Assembly: GCF_041435115.1 (NCBI RefSeq) | Contig: NZ_CP108046.1 | Span: forward strand, 372,001 to 436,000 | Length of the DNA stretch: 64,000 nt | Reading direction: 5' to 3' | Source: Streptomyces sp. NBC_00289 | GTDB taxonomy: Bacteria; Actinomycetota; Actinomycetes; Streptomycetales; Streptomycetaceae | Shown here: one piece after another, positions 48,963 to 58,550 of the stretch | Layout: every line of letters begins with the position of its first letter | Numbering within the stretch: position 1 is the stretch's first letter | Notes under the pieces: model-generated | Database searches by the model: none | The model's input: only the letters and a program-made list of their open reading frames with translations | What the model was told of the DNA's origin: nothing | Made by a program: the position numbers and the translations under genes

Positions 48963-49384
48963 TTAGCGCTCGTTCGCACCGTCGCTCCCGAACTCCTCGT
49001 GCTGCAGGGCATCGGGCCCATCAGTGCCGCTCAGATCCTGATCAGCTGGTCGCACTCCGGCCGCTTTCGGTCCGAGGCAGCGTTCGCGGCCTTCGCAGGC
49101 GTCGCTCCAATCCCCGCTTCGTCAGGGCTGACCAACCGGCACAGGCTCAACCGCAGCGGAGACCGGCAGCTCAACCGGGCCCTCCATACGATCACCTTGA
49201 TCCGCATCCGTCTCGATCCGATCACCCGTGCCTACGTTGCCCGCCGAATCAGCGAGGGGAAGACCGCGAGGGACGCCCAGCGCTGCCTCAAGCGCGCAAT
49301 CTGCCGACAGCTCTTCAAGCTCCTCGAACGAGGAGATCAGCCCACACGGCAGATCGCTGCTGATGGTCTCCCTCAAGCAGCTTG
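48963..49384 (+). pseudogene. IS110-family transposase, C-terminal fragment
   Basis: The frame reads LLVLQGIGPISAAQILISWS, FAAFAGVAPIPASSGLTNRH and LNRSGDRQLNRALHTITLIR, the Transposase_20 domain with the serine block (PASSG). The N-terminal DEDD domain is missing; the IS4 element lies directly at its broken edge. Confidence 0.78.
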
Positions 49385-49428
49385 ACTTGATATAGCAGCC
49401 TCGGGGCGACCTTGCAGGTCCGAGCCCC

Positions 49429-49868
49429 GTGGACCGGGGTAAGCCAGGTTCCAAGATGCATGTCCTGTCCGACGCGAACGGACTGCCCTTACGGGTCGGG
49501 CTCTCCGCGGCCAACCCCCACGACAGTCTCGCGCTGAAGCCGATGCTGTCCCATTTCCACGTGGGACACGAATCCCACGCGGCCGACTCCAAACCCGTGC
49601 GTCTTCATGCAGACAAGGCGTACGACATCCCCCACCTGCGGCGATGGCTGTGGGGCAAACGCATTGGCGTCCGTATCGCCCGCAAGGGCATTGACTCCAG
49701 CGAGCGGCTCGGCCGTCGCAGGTGGGGCATCGAGCGCACCATGTCCTGGCTGACGGGCTACCGCCGTCTCAACCACCGCTACGAGTGGAAGCCAGGCACC
49801 TACCTGGCCTTTCTCGGCCTGGCATCCGCTCTCTGCTGCTACAAGCGGTTCCTCAAACTGACCATGTA
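49429..49868 (+). pseudogene. IS5-family transposase, C-terminal fragment
   Basis: The frame reads VDRGKPGSKMHVLSDANGLP, HADKAYDIPHLRRWLWGKRI and RRWGIERTMSWLTGYRRLNH, the second half of an IS5 (IS427-like) transposase including the final Glu block. The first half is missing, and a complete IS5-type element of another group abuts it. Confidence 0.78.
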
Positions 49869-50769
49869 GGACACTGAGGATTTTCAGCAGTAGCTCTCAA
49901 GGGTGAGGACGGCTTTGGCTGCGGTGGTGAGCCAGGTGGGGCTGCAGCGGGCTTTGCGGAAGATCCGCCAGGTCTTCAATCGGGCCATGCCGCGCTCGAC
50001 CGGGTAGCGCAGGCGGGCATGAGCCCTGTTCAGCGATAGCTGCCGGCGGTTGAGTTCTTTGCCGGGAGAACGTCGGATCGGGGTGGTGATGGTGCCGCCG
50101 GCACCGAGGTAGCCGAGGTCGGCCAGGACCGGGATACCGAGTCTGCGGCAGGTGTCGATGATCCGGTGGGTGCGGGCGGCGGTGAGGTCGTGGGTGCGAC
50201 CGGGCAGCGCCTTCGAGATCCATACGATGGTGCCGTCCGGATCGGTGACGACCTGCAGGTTCACACCGTGACGCCGGTGCTTTCCCGAGTAGTCCCCGCG
50301 GCCGTCACCGACCCGGTCGCACTCCGCGAGGGTGCCGTCCACCAGCACGTATTCCGCCCGGGCCTTCACTTCACGCAGGGCCCGCGTCAGCCCCGGAGCC
50401 CGGCGCGCCAGCAGGCCCACCACGGAGCGGACATAGGCGTGCGCGGTCCCGACGCTGATGCGGAAACCAGCGGCGATCTGGGCCAGCGTGGTGTGCTGGC
50501 GCAAGTACACGAGCGCGACAACCGCACGCGCGGACGGACGGAGCTTGCACCGGCGGTCACCCTCACGAAGGACGATCAGCATCGTGACCGTCTCCACGAG
50601 GGCATGCGGGAGGTCGAGTGCGGCAGGATACGTAATCAACGGGGCTCCCCGGCAACCGAGATCGCATGTCAGATACCTCTCTCAACTGCCTGGGAGCCTC
50701 GTCCGTTGCCCTGCCAGCCATCCCCTTGCATCACTCGATCAGTGGCCACCCTGAAAACGCTCACTGTCT
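49869..50769. mobile_element. IS5-type element that truncates a pterin dehydratase gene
   Basis: Imperfect inverted ends (GACACTGAGGATTTTCAG at left; inverted GACAGTGAGCGTTTTCAG at right) enclose one transposase gene. The right end lies within the 5' part of the gene downstream of phenylalanine hydroxylase. Confidence 0.75.
49884..50639 (-). CDS. IS5-family transposase (DDE_Tnp_4 type)
   Basis: The 251-residue protein has an N-terminal HTH region ([20 protein letters not shown]) and the DDE core: [14 protein letters not shown] (first Asp), [14 protein letters not shown] (second Asp) and [20 protein letters not shown] (final Glu). It appears intact and complete, matching the transposase-family protein group common in Streptomyces. 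Confidence 0.85.
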   Translation of the reverse strand: MITYPAALDLPHALVETVTMLIVLREGDRRCKLRPSARAVVALVYLRQHTTLAQIAAGFRISVGTAHAYVRSVVGLLARRAPGLTRALREVKARAEYVLVDGTLAECDRVGDGRGDYSGKHRRHGVNLQVVTDPDGTIVWISKALPGRTHDLTAARTHRIIDTCRRLGIPVLADLGYLGAGGTITTPIRRSPGKELNRRQLSLNRAHARLRYPVERGMARLKTWRIFRKARCSPTWLTTAAKAVLTLESYC

Positions 50770-50853
50770 AAGCTGGCCGTCTTCGAGCCGCCAGTCCGGC
50801 AGATCCGCCATAGCCTCGCCGATTTCCCAGGGTGCAAGCCGTTCGCGCTTCAC
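50761..50853 (-). pseudogene. Pterin-4a-carbinolamine dehydratase, N-terminal remnant
   Basis: A GTG overlapping the hydroxylase stop (GTGA) starts KRERLAPWEIGEAMADLPDW then RLEDGQLRQ and stop. The LADLPGWxxxDGxL pattern is the start of PCD/DCoH proteins, which regenerate the tetrahydropterin cofactor used by phenylalanine hydroxylase. The last codons come from the IS5 element end, so only about 27 of some 100 residues remain. Confidence 0.75.
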
Positions 50854-51728
50854 GCTGCTTCCAGCCGGGCGATCGAATCGTCATCACACTCAGCCCAGAA
50901 GGTGCCCACCACATTCTCCAGGTGCTCGACAGAATCTGCGCAGAATAGCAGTTCCTGGTATTTTGTAATGTCATACTGGAAAGTGCCCATAGCTCGAAGG
51001 TCCAGGGGGCGAATGTGCATCGTCCTGAATTTTTCAATCTCACCGCAGGAAGATAGGATCCCTGCACCGTATGCCCGCAATTCGCCGCTCTCTTTCATCA
51101 CGCCAAATTCCAGAGTGAACCAGAATATTTTGGATATAAACTCCAGAGCGGACTGGGTCTGGACCCTCCTGGCTGCCTCACCAGCCAGCCGGTATAGTCG
51201 GGCGAAACGGTCGGACGCGAGCATGTTCGCATGACCGATGACCTCGTGGATAACATCCGGCTCGGGTGTATAGAACGGCATGCTGATGTGCCGTATGTAC
51301 TGCGTGGAGTGGAAGTATCCATCGGCGAGAACCTCGTAGAACTCGCGGAGCGGCACCAGTCCTGCGGCTGGCAGATATCGGAAGCCCGTCAAAGGCTCCA
51401 GCGCCTCGCTGACTTCCTGAAGCTGGGGAATCCTGTGCGCAGGAAGCCCCAGCCGCTCCGTCCCCTGCAGGAATTCTTCAACAGCGTACTTCTGATGCTT
51501 AGGGGAGAGTTCCTTACTGACATGGGCCCAAAGGGCATCCTCAAGGGCGGTGTACTCGACCACCGGAACCGGCTGCTCCCTTGCGTGCCCGAGCGTCAAG
51601 GCCGCGATGTCGTTGCGGCGCGCTCGGTACACTGGATCGCCGAAGCCCGGGTCGCTCTGCGCGAGTTCCACCACAACACCGCCGACCGTCTGCGAGACGG
51701 GCGCGAAATACTGCGCTTCTTCAAACAT
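50850..51728 (-). CDS. phhA: Phenylalanine 4-monooxygenase (pterin-dependent)
   Basis: The 292-residue protein is a full-length bacterial aromatic amino acid hydroxylase. The iron ligands are His161 and His166 in PDVIHEVIGHANML and Glu207 in WFTLEFGV; the pterin/substrate regions LEPLTGFRYLPAAGLVPLRE and FHSTQYIRH are conserved. It hydroxylates phenylalanine to tyrosine with O2 and tetrahydropterin. The ATG start (MFEEAQYFAPVS) matches the family N-terminus, though I see no good ribosome site. It was evidently in an operon with the pterin dehydratase, now cut by an IS5 element. A role in supplying tyrosine to a secondary pathway is possible. Confidence 0.9.
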   Translation of the reverse strand: MFEEAQYFAPVSQTVGGVVVELAQSDPGFGDPVYRARRNDIAALTLGHAREQPVPVVEYTALEDALWAHVSKELSPKHQKYAVEEFLQGTERLGLPAHRIPQLQEVSEALEPLTGFRYLPAAGLVPLREFYEVLADGYFHSTQYIRHISMPFYTPEPDVIHEVIGHANMLASDRFARLYRLAGEAARRVQTQSALEFISKIFWFTLEFGVMKESGELRAYGAGILSSCGEIEKFRTMHIRPLDLRAMGTFQYDITKYQELLFCADSVEHLENVVGTFWAECDDDSIARLEAA

Positions 51729-51824
51729 GTACCCGATGAGAACATCTCGCGACGTCGATAGGCAATCGCGGCACCGTACAGTAGAGCTCGACCAACGGCA
51801 TTCCCCGTGCTGGCGTCGTCAGCT

Positions 51825-52510
51825 TCACGTTCCTGGCAGGGGTGGGCTGTCGGTGGTGTCCCGGATCCAGATGGCGTGTTCGGGTGTGTCCCGGATCGCT
51901 GGGGTGGTCTTGGCGATGTTATCCGCTTCCAGCGGCCGCAGTCTGCCGAGGGCCAGGTTCCGCAGAGCGGCCATTGCCCGCGGCGCGCTGCCGGTGTGGA
52001 CGGTGGAGGCGTCCTTGGCGAACACCACATCTCTGACATGGTGGCTGGAATTTTTGATTGCCCGGTGCCCGCGCACGTATCCGCCCAGCTGGGCAGGGCT
52101 GGCCTGGTGGGTATCGAGGCTGGTGACGGCGTAGATCGTCTCCCGGGTGTGCCGCTTGCCGCTCTCTTGTCGGCGCTGGTGGATGCGTAGGGCCGTGCCG
52201 TGCTTGCGGGAAGGCGATCGGGTCCAGGTTCGCCGCGGTGGCCGTGGTCTTGGCCGAGTGGGATTCCCGCTGCCCGTGCCCGGTGCCGGAGACGGTGTGC
52301 GCTACGGGCATCTGTTCCCACGGCAGGGCTTTGACCTGGGCCGACGCGGTCGGCTGGGTTCCCTTGATCGGGTGAGGGCGGGGGCGTGGGTGACGGCGGA
52401 CAGCAGGTGCCGGTGGCGCTGCTGCCGGTGCGCGGAGCCGGACAGTGCCTTGCCGTCCACCGCGATCGCCGGCCGCGCTTTCCCGTGCAGCAGATGCGTA
52501 CCTGCGCGGG
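51825..52510 (-). pseudogene. ISAs1-family transposase, deleted and frameshifted
   Basis: Blocks present are RPAIAVDGKALSGSAHRQQR, HLLSAVTHAPALT, then in another frame TRETIYAVTSLDTHQASPAQ, GYVRGHRAIKNSSHHVRDVV and ASTVHTGSAPRAMAALRNLA (the C-terminal GHWxIEN-type region). The N-terminus is replaced at about 52510 by an IS3 piece on the other strand. Confidence 0.7.
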
Positions 52511-52927
52511 AGTAACCACGCCGGGCTTCTACCACTGGAGATCGAGGCCGATGTCGGCCACCGCGAAGCGCCGTGCGGAGCTGAGGGCAGTCATCCTCCA
52601 GGTCTTCTCCGACTCGCATGAGACCTACGGCTACCGGCGTGTCCACGCCGCGCTCCAGCGAATGAACGTGCAGCCGAAGCGGAACTGGTCCGTGCGCTGA
52701 TGCGCGAGCTCGGCCCGGTGCCATGCCAGCCGCGGCCCCGGCGGGCGACCACGATCGCCGATGATACGGCGCCAGCCACCCCCGGCCTGCTGGCCCGTGA
52801 ATTCACCGCTGACGCGCCCGGACACAAACTGGTCAGCGACATCACCTACGTTCACACCCGGGCCGGGTTCCCGTAGCGCGCGACCGTCATCGACTGCCAC
52901 ACCAAAGCAGTGGCCGGCTGGGCGATG
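52511..52927 (+). pseudogene. IS3-family transposase orfB, internal fragment
   Basis: The frame reads GFYHWRSRPMSATAKRRAEL, TYGYRRVHAALQR, then after a shift LVRALMRELGPVPCQPRPRR, APGHKLVSDITYVHTRAGF, a stop, and RATVIDCHTKAVAGWAMA. Start and C-terminal half are absent. Confidence 0.72.
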
Positions 52928-53215
52928 GCCGTCTTCATGAGTTTCCGCAGGAAGCGCCTGGCCGCGGGCTCGTCGCGGCGGTTCTGCAGCAGGATGTCGA
53001 GCACGTTGCCGTCCTGGTCCAGGGCCCGCCACAGGTACCGCTGCCGTCCCTGGATCGTGACGAAGACCTCGTCGAGATGCCACTTGTCGCCCGGCTTCGG
53101 GCGCCAGCAGCGCAGCGCGTTGGCGTACGCGGGGCCGAATCGGCGGGTCAACTGGTGGATCGTCTCGTAAGACGGGTCTTCGACGTTAAAGTGGTGCAGG
53201 TCGCCTTTCGCCCTG
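52928..53215 (-). pseudogene. IS6-family transposase, internal fragment
   Basis: The frame gives SYETIHQLTRRFGPAYANAL, GDKWHLDEVFVTIQGRQRYL (first Asp) and DQDGNVLDILLQNRRDEPAA, RRFLRKLMKTA. The second Asp and Glu are missing. It is joined tail to tail with the IS3 fragment at 52927. Confidence 0.72.
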
Positions 53216-53335
53216 ACCGGTCGTCACGTCCGTGACTGTTGGGCTGTTTGTTCGTCCCTGGATGCGGGGCGCCCGTGGTCCTGGGTGATCATTTCTGTTC
53301 TTGACGCAGAACGATCATCTGGGGAGCCACGGGCG

Positions 53336-54632
53336 TGGTCAACGATACGAGGTTGTTGCTGGACCTGGCCGGGGTGTCCGTCGTCCGGGTCGAGCGGTTG
53401 GAGGACGGTGGGCGCCGGGTCCATCTGGCCACGGCAGACGAGACGGCCAGGGCGTGCCCGGTGCGCGGGTCTTTTCCTCCCGGGCGAGAGGGCCGGTGAC
53501 CACCCGGCCGCGCGACCTTCCGTACGGCGAGAGCGGGCTGGAGTTCTTCTGGCACAAGCGCCGGTGGTGGTGCGGGGAGGTAACCTGTCCGCACAAGTCG
53601 TTCACCGAGCAGGTTCCGAAGATACCGGCCGGATCTGGATCACGACGCAGCTGCGGGCCTGGGCCGGACGCCGGGTGCGGGACGCCGGTTCCACGGTCGT
53701 GCAGGCCGGCCGTGACCTGGGCCTGTCCTGGCCGGTGGTGATGGGCGCCTTCCGTACCACGGCTTTGATGGTGGTCGAGGCGCCGCTGCCCGAGGTCGAG
53801 GTGCTGGGCATCGACGAGACCCGGCGCGGTGGCACCCGCTGGGAGCAGGATCCCGACACAGGGAAGTGGAAGCTCACGCGGGATGGGTGGCATACGGGGT
53901 TCGTCGACGCGCTCGGCACCGGTGGGCTGCTCGGCCAAATCGAGGGCCGCAGTGCCGCCGACGTCCTGGCTGTCCACTCCGCCCCTGGCCTGGCGCAAGA
54001 GCATCCGGTGCGTGGCCTTCGACATGTCGGCCACCTACCGGGCCGCGATCCGCACCGGACTCCCGGGCGCTGTGAGCGTGGTCGACCACTTCCACGTCGT
54101 CCAACGCGCGAACAAGGTGCTCTCCACCGTGCGGCGTCGCACCACCGCCGGGGTCCGGGGCCGGCGCGGACGGGCCACCGACCCAGAATGGACAGCCCGC
54201 CGACGGCTGCTCCGCAACCGCGAGAACCTCACCGACGAGCAGTTCGCGAAGATGTGGAACCCGCTGCTGAACGAGGGACCGATCGGGCAGAGACTGCTGA
54301 CCGTGTGGATCGCCAGGGAAAGCCTGCGTACCCTCCTCGCCCTGGCCCGCACCGGCGCCGACCGTGAGCAAGCAGGCCATGCCCGGTGGAAGTTCCTTAC
54401 CTGGTGCGCCGACTCCGGCATCCCCGCGCTCGCCATCACCGTCGACCGCTGGTGGCCCGAGATCGCGGCGTTCATCGATAACCGGACACGCGCTAAGAGT
54501 GAAGGAATCAACCGCGTCATCAAGCTTGTCGCCCGCAACGCCCTTCGGCTTTCGCAACGCAGACAGTCAACGCCTACGCACACACGCTGCGTCACCACTC
54601 GTCGAGCCCGCGGACACCTCCGCACCGCTTAA
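53336..54632 (+). pseudogene. ISL3-family transposase with several frameshifts
   Basis: The N-terminus (VVNDTRLLLDLAGVSVVRVE) leads to KRRWWCGEVTCPHKSFTEQV, then in a second frame VLGIDETRRGGTRWEQDPDT and in a third SVVDHFHVVQRANKVLSTVR, LLTVWIARESLRTLLALART and NRTRAKSEGINRVIKLVARN (final Glu block). At least three one-base shifts separate it from an intact gene. It is of the ISL3 subgroup with the DETRRG first motif. Confidence 0.78.
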
Positions 54633-54639
54633 CTTCGAA

Positions 54640-55440
54640 AACCCCGTAGAACACCTCGATGCCGCGCTCGAGCGTCAACTCCTCGACGTCGCGCACACTC
54701 GGCCTGAAGCTGATCCGGGCCTGGCTGCGGATGGGAGTCTTGGAGGGCGGGGTGACGTCCCCCACCGGGGCCGGTACCCCGCAGGGCTCACCGGTTCCCC
54801 GTTGCTGGCGAATATCGCGCTGCACGTTCTCGATGAGGCGTGGCAGAACGAAGGCCGCCGGCTGGGGATGCTGGTGAGGTACTGCGATGATTTCGTAGTC
54901 CTCTCGCCGACGGAGCAACGGGCCCAACAGGCTCGCGAGTTAGCGGCACGAGTGCTGGAACAGCTCGGAATGCGATTGCACCCCGAGAAGACCGGCATCG
55001 TCTGCCTCACCCGAGGCGGGCAGGGTTTCGACTTCCTCGGCTTCCACCACCGGAAGATGGAATCGTGGAAATGGCGGGGCAAGTACTACTTGCAACGCTG
55101 GCCCTCGGCCAGAGCGATGAGGGTACTGCGGGACAAAGTCCGCGCGGCGACCGCTCGTTCGAAGGCTGAACGGCCGGTATCCGCCGTGGTAGCCGATCTC
55201 AACCCCGTGCTGCGGGGCTGGGCTGCGTACTTCCGTAACGGCAACTCCGGACGGAAGTTCAATGTGGTCGACGGCTATGTCCACGAGCGGCTGGCGATCT
55301 TTGCCAGCGGGAAACACAGACTTGCGGGCAGGAACTGGACCACCCGTTTTACCTGGGATGGATCACTCGGCTCGGTGTCTACCGTCTTACCGGAAACGTG
55401 CACAGGGCGACGGCGCATGCCAGCCGGTGAACGATGTCGG
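54640..55440 (+). pseudogene. Group II intron reverse transcriptase/maturase, C-terminal part
   Basis: After a degraded start (LKLIRAWLRMGVLEGGVTSP, TGAGTPQGSPV) and a frame change near 54,790, the main frame reads SPLLANIALHVLDEAWQ, LVRYCDDFVVLSPTEQRAQQ (YxDD polymerase motif), KTGIVCLTRGGQGFDFLGFH and a domain X region (LNPVLRGWAAYFRNGNSGRK). The N-terminal RT blocks are absent, so the protein cannot be functional as it stands. Confidence 0.8.
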
Positions 55441-55531
55441 AAAGCCGTGTGCGGGAGAACTGCATGCACGGTTTGAAGCGGCGGGGACTGGAAACGGGAG
55501 CATCAGCCGCCGCGCCAGTCCCCGACCCTAC
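55436..55531 (+). ncRNA. Group II intron 3' end: domain V and VI hairpins
   Basis: Directly after the maturase frame, GCCGTGTGCGGG pairs imperfectly with GCATGCACGGTT across a GAGAAC-type turn (about 55444-55474), the form of group II domain V. A second hairpin with arms GGGGACTGG and CCAGTCCCC follows (about 55482-55523), as expected for domain VI, and the intron would end near CGACCCTAC at 55531. The 5' intron sequence is not in the window. Confidence 0.55.
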
Positions 55532-55784
55532 TGCAGTTACACCTCCCTGCACCGGGCGCGCGCCAGCAGTCGACGAGCTGCGTTCCACATATTTGAGTAT
55601 GAGTTACCCGCTTCGCTTCGGCGTGAAGGGTGTGATTCTATGGTCGAGAATTTCCACACCTGAAATCCTGTGCTGTTTTGCAGATCGGCAGAGAGAAAGG
55701 CGTGGCCAACCTAAACGGCTGCGATGAATATTAGTGAACCGCTCTTCTTGAAGCGCCGCACCTTGGGGTCTTCCCAGCAGTCGG

Positions 55785-56765
55785 ATGATCGATTGGGATT
55801 TAGTGAATCAACGTCTAAAATTTCCCGCCATTTCTGTACGTATTTCAGCGGACCTAGAAAGGGCCCGGCAGCGTAATATCGCCTGGATGTGCGAGCACAG
55901 CTTGTTGGTAACCGCTGAAGAGATCAACGGCTTCAACTCATGGCGCTTGCCGGAGCTGATTGCATACGCTTTTCCGAAGGCCCACGGGAAGGAACTCGAC
56001 ATATTGGTTGACATGCTCGGATGGTATACATTTGTCGATGACTACTTCGATGGCCCGGTGGGTCACTCTCGGATCTCTTCGAAAAATATCATCAAACCCA
56101 TGATTGATACGCTGCATAATGACGCTTCGGACGTGGCAGGGGATATTTCCGTCCCAGTCCTTGCTGCTTGGGCGGATTTGTGGCATCGGCAGACGGAAGG
56201 TATGTCTACAGCCTGGAGAGGAAGGGCAGCAAAAGAATGGAAAGCATGCCTCGGGACATTTATAGATGAATCCTCTTACCGTGAGACGCGAAGCTTCATC
56301 AGCACAGAGGACTTGGTACCGCTACGCCGTCACGCCAGCTGCCTTTACCCTTTCATGAATATGCTTGAGCGCGTGTTGGGAGACGAGGTCCCCTCTCTTC
56401 TTCTCGATGACCGGGAAATGAAATATCTCCGTGCTCATACAGCCGATATCGCGACCTGTATAAATGACTTGTACTCCCTGGAGCGAGAGGAACGACAGGG
56501 GGAGCAGTTCAATATGGTGCTGAATTTGCAGCGAGTTCATGGCTGCGGTCGCGATGAGGCCATGGCGGCCACGCGTGCAAAAATTTATCAGCTTCTAGAC
56601 GAATGCGTTCAATTGTCATCCAGTATCACCCAGTCTTATCCATCGAGCCTGCGATACGTGGAGGGGATTCAGGCTATGGTCAATGGCATTTATCTCTGGA
56701 CTTCGAAGACGGATCGTTATGCACTTCCGGCGGATGTTGGGTTCGTCTCCGAGATATCAAAATAA
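55785..56765 (+). CDS. Class I terpene synthase
   Basis: The 326-residue protein has the single-domain fold of bacterial terpene cyclases. The Mg2+-binding DDYFD lies at residues 85-89, and the NSE triad N227-D228-x-x-S231-x-x-x-E235 is intact, followed by RxxxE residues. It would ionise and cyclise a prenyl diphosphate, probably farnesyl or geranylgeranyl diphosphate; the C-terminal RY motif is not obvious. The gene is clearly richer in A+T than its surroundings and lies alone, with a group II intron end upstream and an IS1182 remnant downstream. No P450 or prenyl synthase gene is adjacent. The product is unknown. Confidence 0.88.
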   Translation: MIDWDLVNQRLKFPAISVRISADLERARQRNIAWMCEHSLLVTAEEINGFNSWRLPELIAYAFPKAHGKELDILVDMLGWYTFVDDYFDGPVGHSRISSKNIIKPMIDTLHNDASDVAGDISVPVLAAWADLWHRQTEGMSTAWRGRAAKEWKACLGTFIDESSYRETRSFISTEDLVPLRRHASCLYPFMNMLERVLGDEVPSLLLDDREMKYLRAHTADIATCINDLYSLEREERQGEQFNMVLNLQRVHGCGRDEAMAATRAKIYQLLDECVQLSSSITQSYPSSLRYVEGIQAMVNGIYLWTSKTDRYALPADVGFVSEISK

Positions 56766-56949
56766 AGGGCATTGTCAGGTTCTATGAAGGACCTCTGCTC
56801 TGGGATGATCGTCGGGTTCGTTGATCATCAGGGAGGAGGGGAATCCACCCTGGGGCCTAACCTCAATACCGGGACTCTGTTGGTGATCTTGTTAGGGGTG
56901 CTGACAGGTCGTCTGTTCGGCGGTTCGCTGGTGTGTGGCGGGGTGGTTC

Positions 56950-58060
56950 CGGAGAGAGGGCCGTGTCCTTACGGGCGCGGGGTTACCAGCGGATTCCGAT
57001 GCGGGCGGCGTGGGCGGCGTGGGCGGCGTGTCCGAAGGGCACGCCGGGGATGCTGATGCGGGACCGGCTGGATGTGGTGTTCGAGGACGAGGGCTTCGCG
57101 GACCTGTACCCCAAGGACGGTCGGCGGGGCCTGTCGCCGGGACAGCTGGCGCTGGTGTCGGTGCTGCAGTTCGCGGAGAACCTGTCCGACCATACGGCCG
57201 CGAACGCGGTCCGCACCAGGATCGACTTGAAGTACGCGTTGCGCCTGGAACTGGGCGATCCCGACTTCGACCACTCGGTGCTGTGCGAGTTCCGGGCCTG
57301 GCTGGCCTGGGGCGACGCGGCCGACCGGCTGCTGCAGATGATGCTGCACCGGCTGACCGAGGCAGGACTGCTCACATCCGGTGGCTGGCAGCGCACCCGA
57401 TGCGACCCATGTGCTGGCGGCGGTGCGCACACTGAGCCGGCTGGAGCTGGTCGGCGAGAGCCTGCGGTCCGCCCTCGAACAGCTCGCCCAGGCGGCCCCG
57501 GACTGGCTGCTCGGGCTGGTGGAACCGGAGTGGGACGAGCGCTACGGGCGCAAGGTCGACATCGGTAAGGTCCCCGGCGGGAAGGCCGGGGTAACCGCCC
57601 TTGCCGAGGCCTTCGGCCAGGACGGACGCAAGGTCCTGGCTGCCGCGTGGGCGGCGACGCCCCGCCCAGGCACCGGACGCTGGCGCAGGTAGAGATCCTG
57701 CGGCAGGTCTGGGTGCACCACTACTACCGGGATGTCCGTGGGCGGCTGCGCTGGCGTGGCGTCAAACGGGACACCGCCTGGTACGGCTACCGCACCCTTC
57801 ACCGAAACGTGCACGTCACAGCTGCCGGAGGCAGTCGTGCACTTGGCCACCACGATCGCCCCGGTCCAGGACGGCGAACTCACCGCAAAGATCTACGACG
57901 ACCTTGTGCCAATCGACCTGGCCCCGGCTGAGCATGCGGTCGACGCCGCCTACGTCAGCCCGGCCCAGATCGAACGCGCCCACCGGGTGCACGGCATCAC
58001 CCTGCTCGGCCCTATCGTGCCGATGGGCCACCCGATACAACACCAGAAGGAGGCGCCAGC
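56950..58060 (+). pseudogene. IS1182-family transposase, multiple frameshifts
   Basis: Pieces in changing frames are LVSVLQFAENLSDHTAANAV, IDLKYALRLELGDPDFDHSV, THVLAAVRTLSRLELVGESL, VEILRQVWVHHYYRDVRGRL and HAVDAAYVSPAQIERAHRVH. The C-terminal catalytic half is missing after about 58060. A CCTCAATACC at 56861-56870, just upstream, matches the first bases of the IS4 terminal repeat. Confidence 0.75.
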
Positions 58061-58188
58061 ATCGGTCAGATCAGCCCGAACTCCTTCGAACAACGATCAG
58101 TTACGCTGACCACCGCCGCACGACAACCGGTGTCCACGATCCCGGGACAAGGCACCGCTCACCACGGCCGTCGGCCTCATCTCGGTCA

Positions 58189-58351
58189 GCGCACGCGAGC
58201 TGCTGACCATCCTGCGGGCAACCGCCCTGCCCCGGCTCCGCCACGACACGGCCATGTCCTGCACTGGTCCGCCTGGCGACGCCGACACCAGGCCATCGCG
58301 CAAGCCTGCCACCAGCGCTGGAACATCATCACCGCCGCCGCGACCACATGA
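58189..58351 (+). pseudogene. Transposase C-terminal tail (IS701-like)
   Basis: The frame contains LRHDTA...HVLHWSAWRRRHQAIAQACH then RWNIITAAATT and stop. About 100 bases of it are nearly the same as 23641-23745. No catalytic region is attached. Confidence 0.5.
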
Positions 58352-58390
58352 CCCCAGCCGCCTAACCAAGCGACATTGCTCTCAAGAGTG

Positions 58391-58420
58391 AGACGGCCCG
58401 TGGGACCCGCGGGCCGTCTC
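58391..58420. terminator. Rho-independent-type hairpin
   Basis: AGACGGCCCG and CGGGCCGTCT form a perfect 10-base stem around a short loop, followed by a T-rich stretch on the plus strand. It could end transcription arriving from the IS side, or on the minus strand end that of the secreted-protein gene about 130 bases upstream of it. Confidence 0.7.
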
Positions 58421-58550
58421 TTCTGTCTTGGTGCTTTCTCCCGAGATCAAGCCAACAGTACAAACGCGATGGGGTGGGGTTATCCATCGTGAAAGGGGCA
58501 CAGGGCTCAGGTTGTCAATCCCAGTGATCGCGGCGTTTCGTTCATGAATT

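Noticed and set aside
56861..56870. CCTCAATACC as a second IS4 end
   Set aside because: Only 10 bases match and no IS4 coding sequence is near; noted only as a possible scar.
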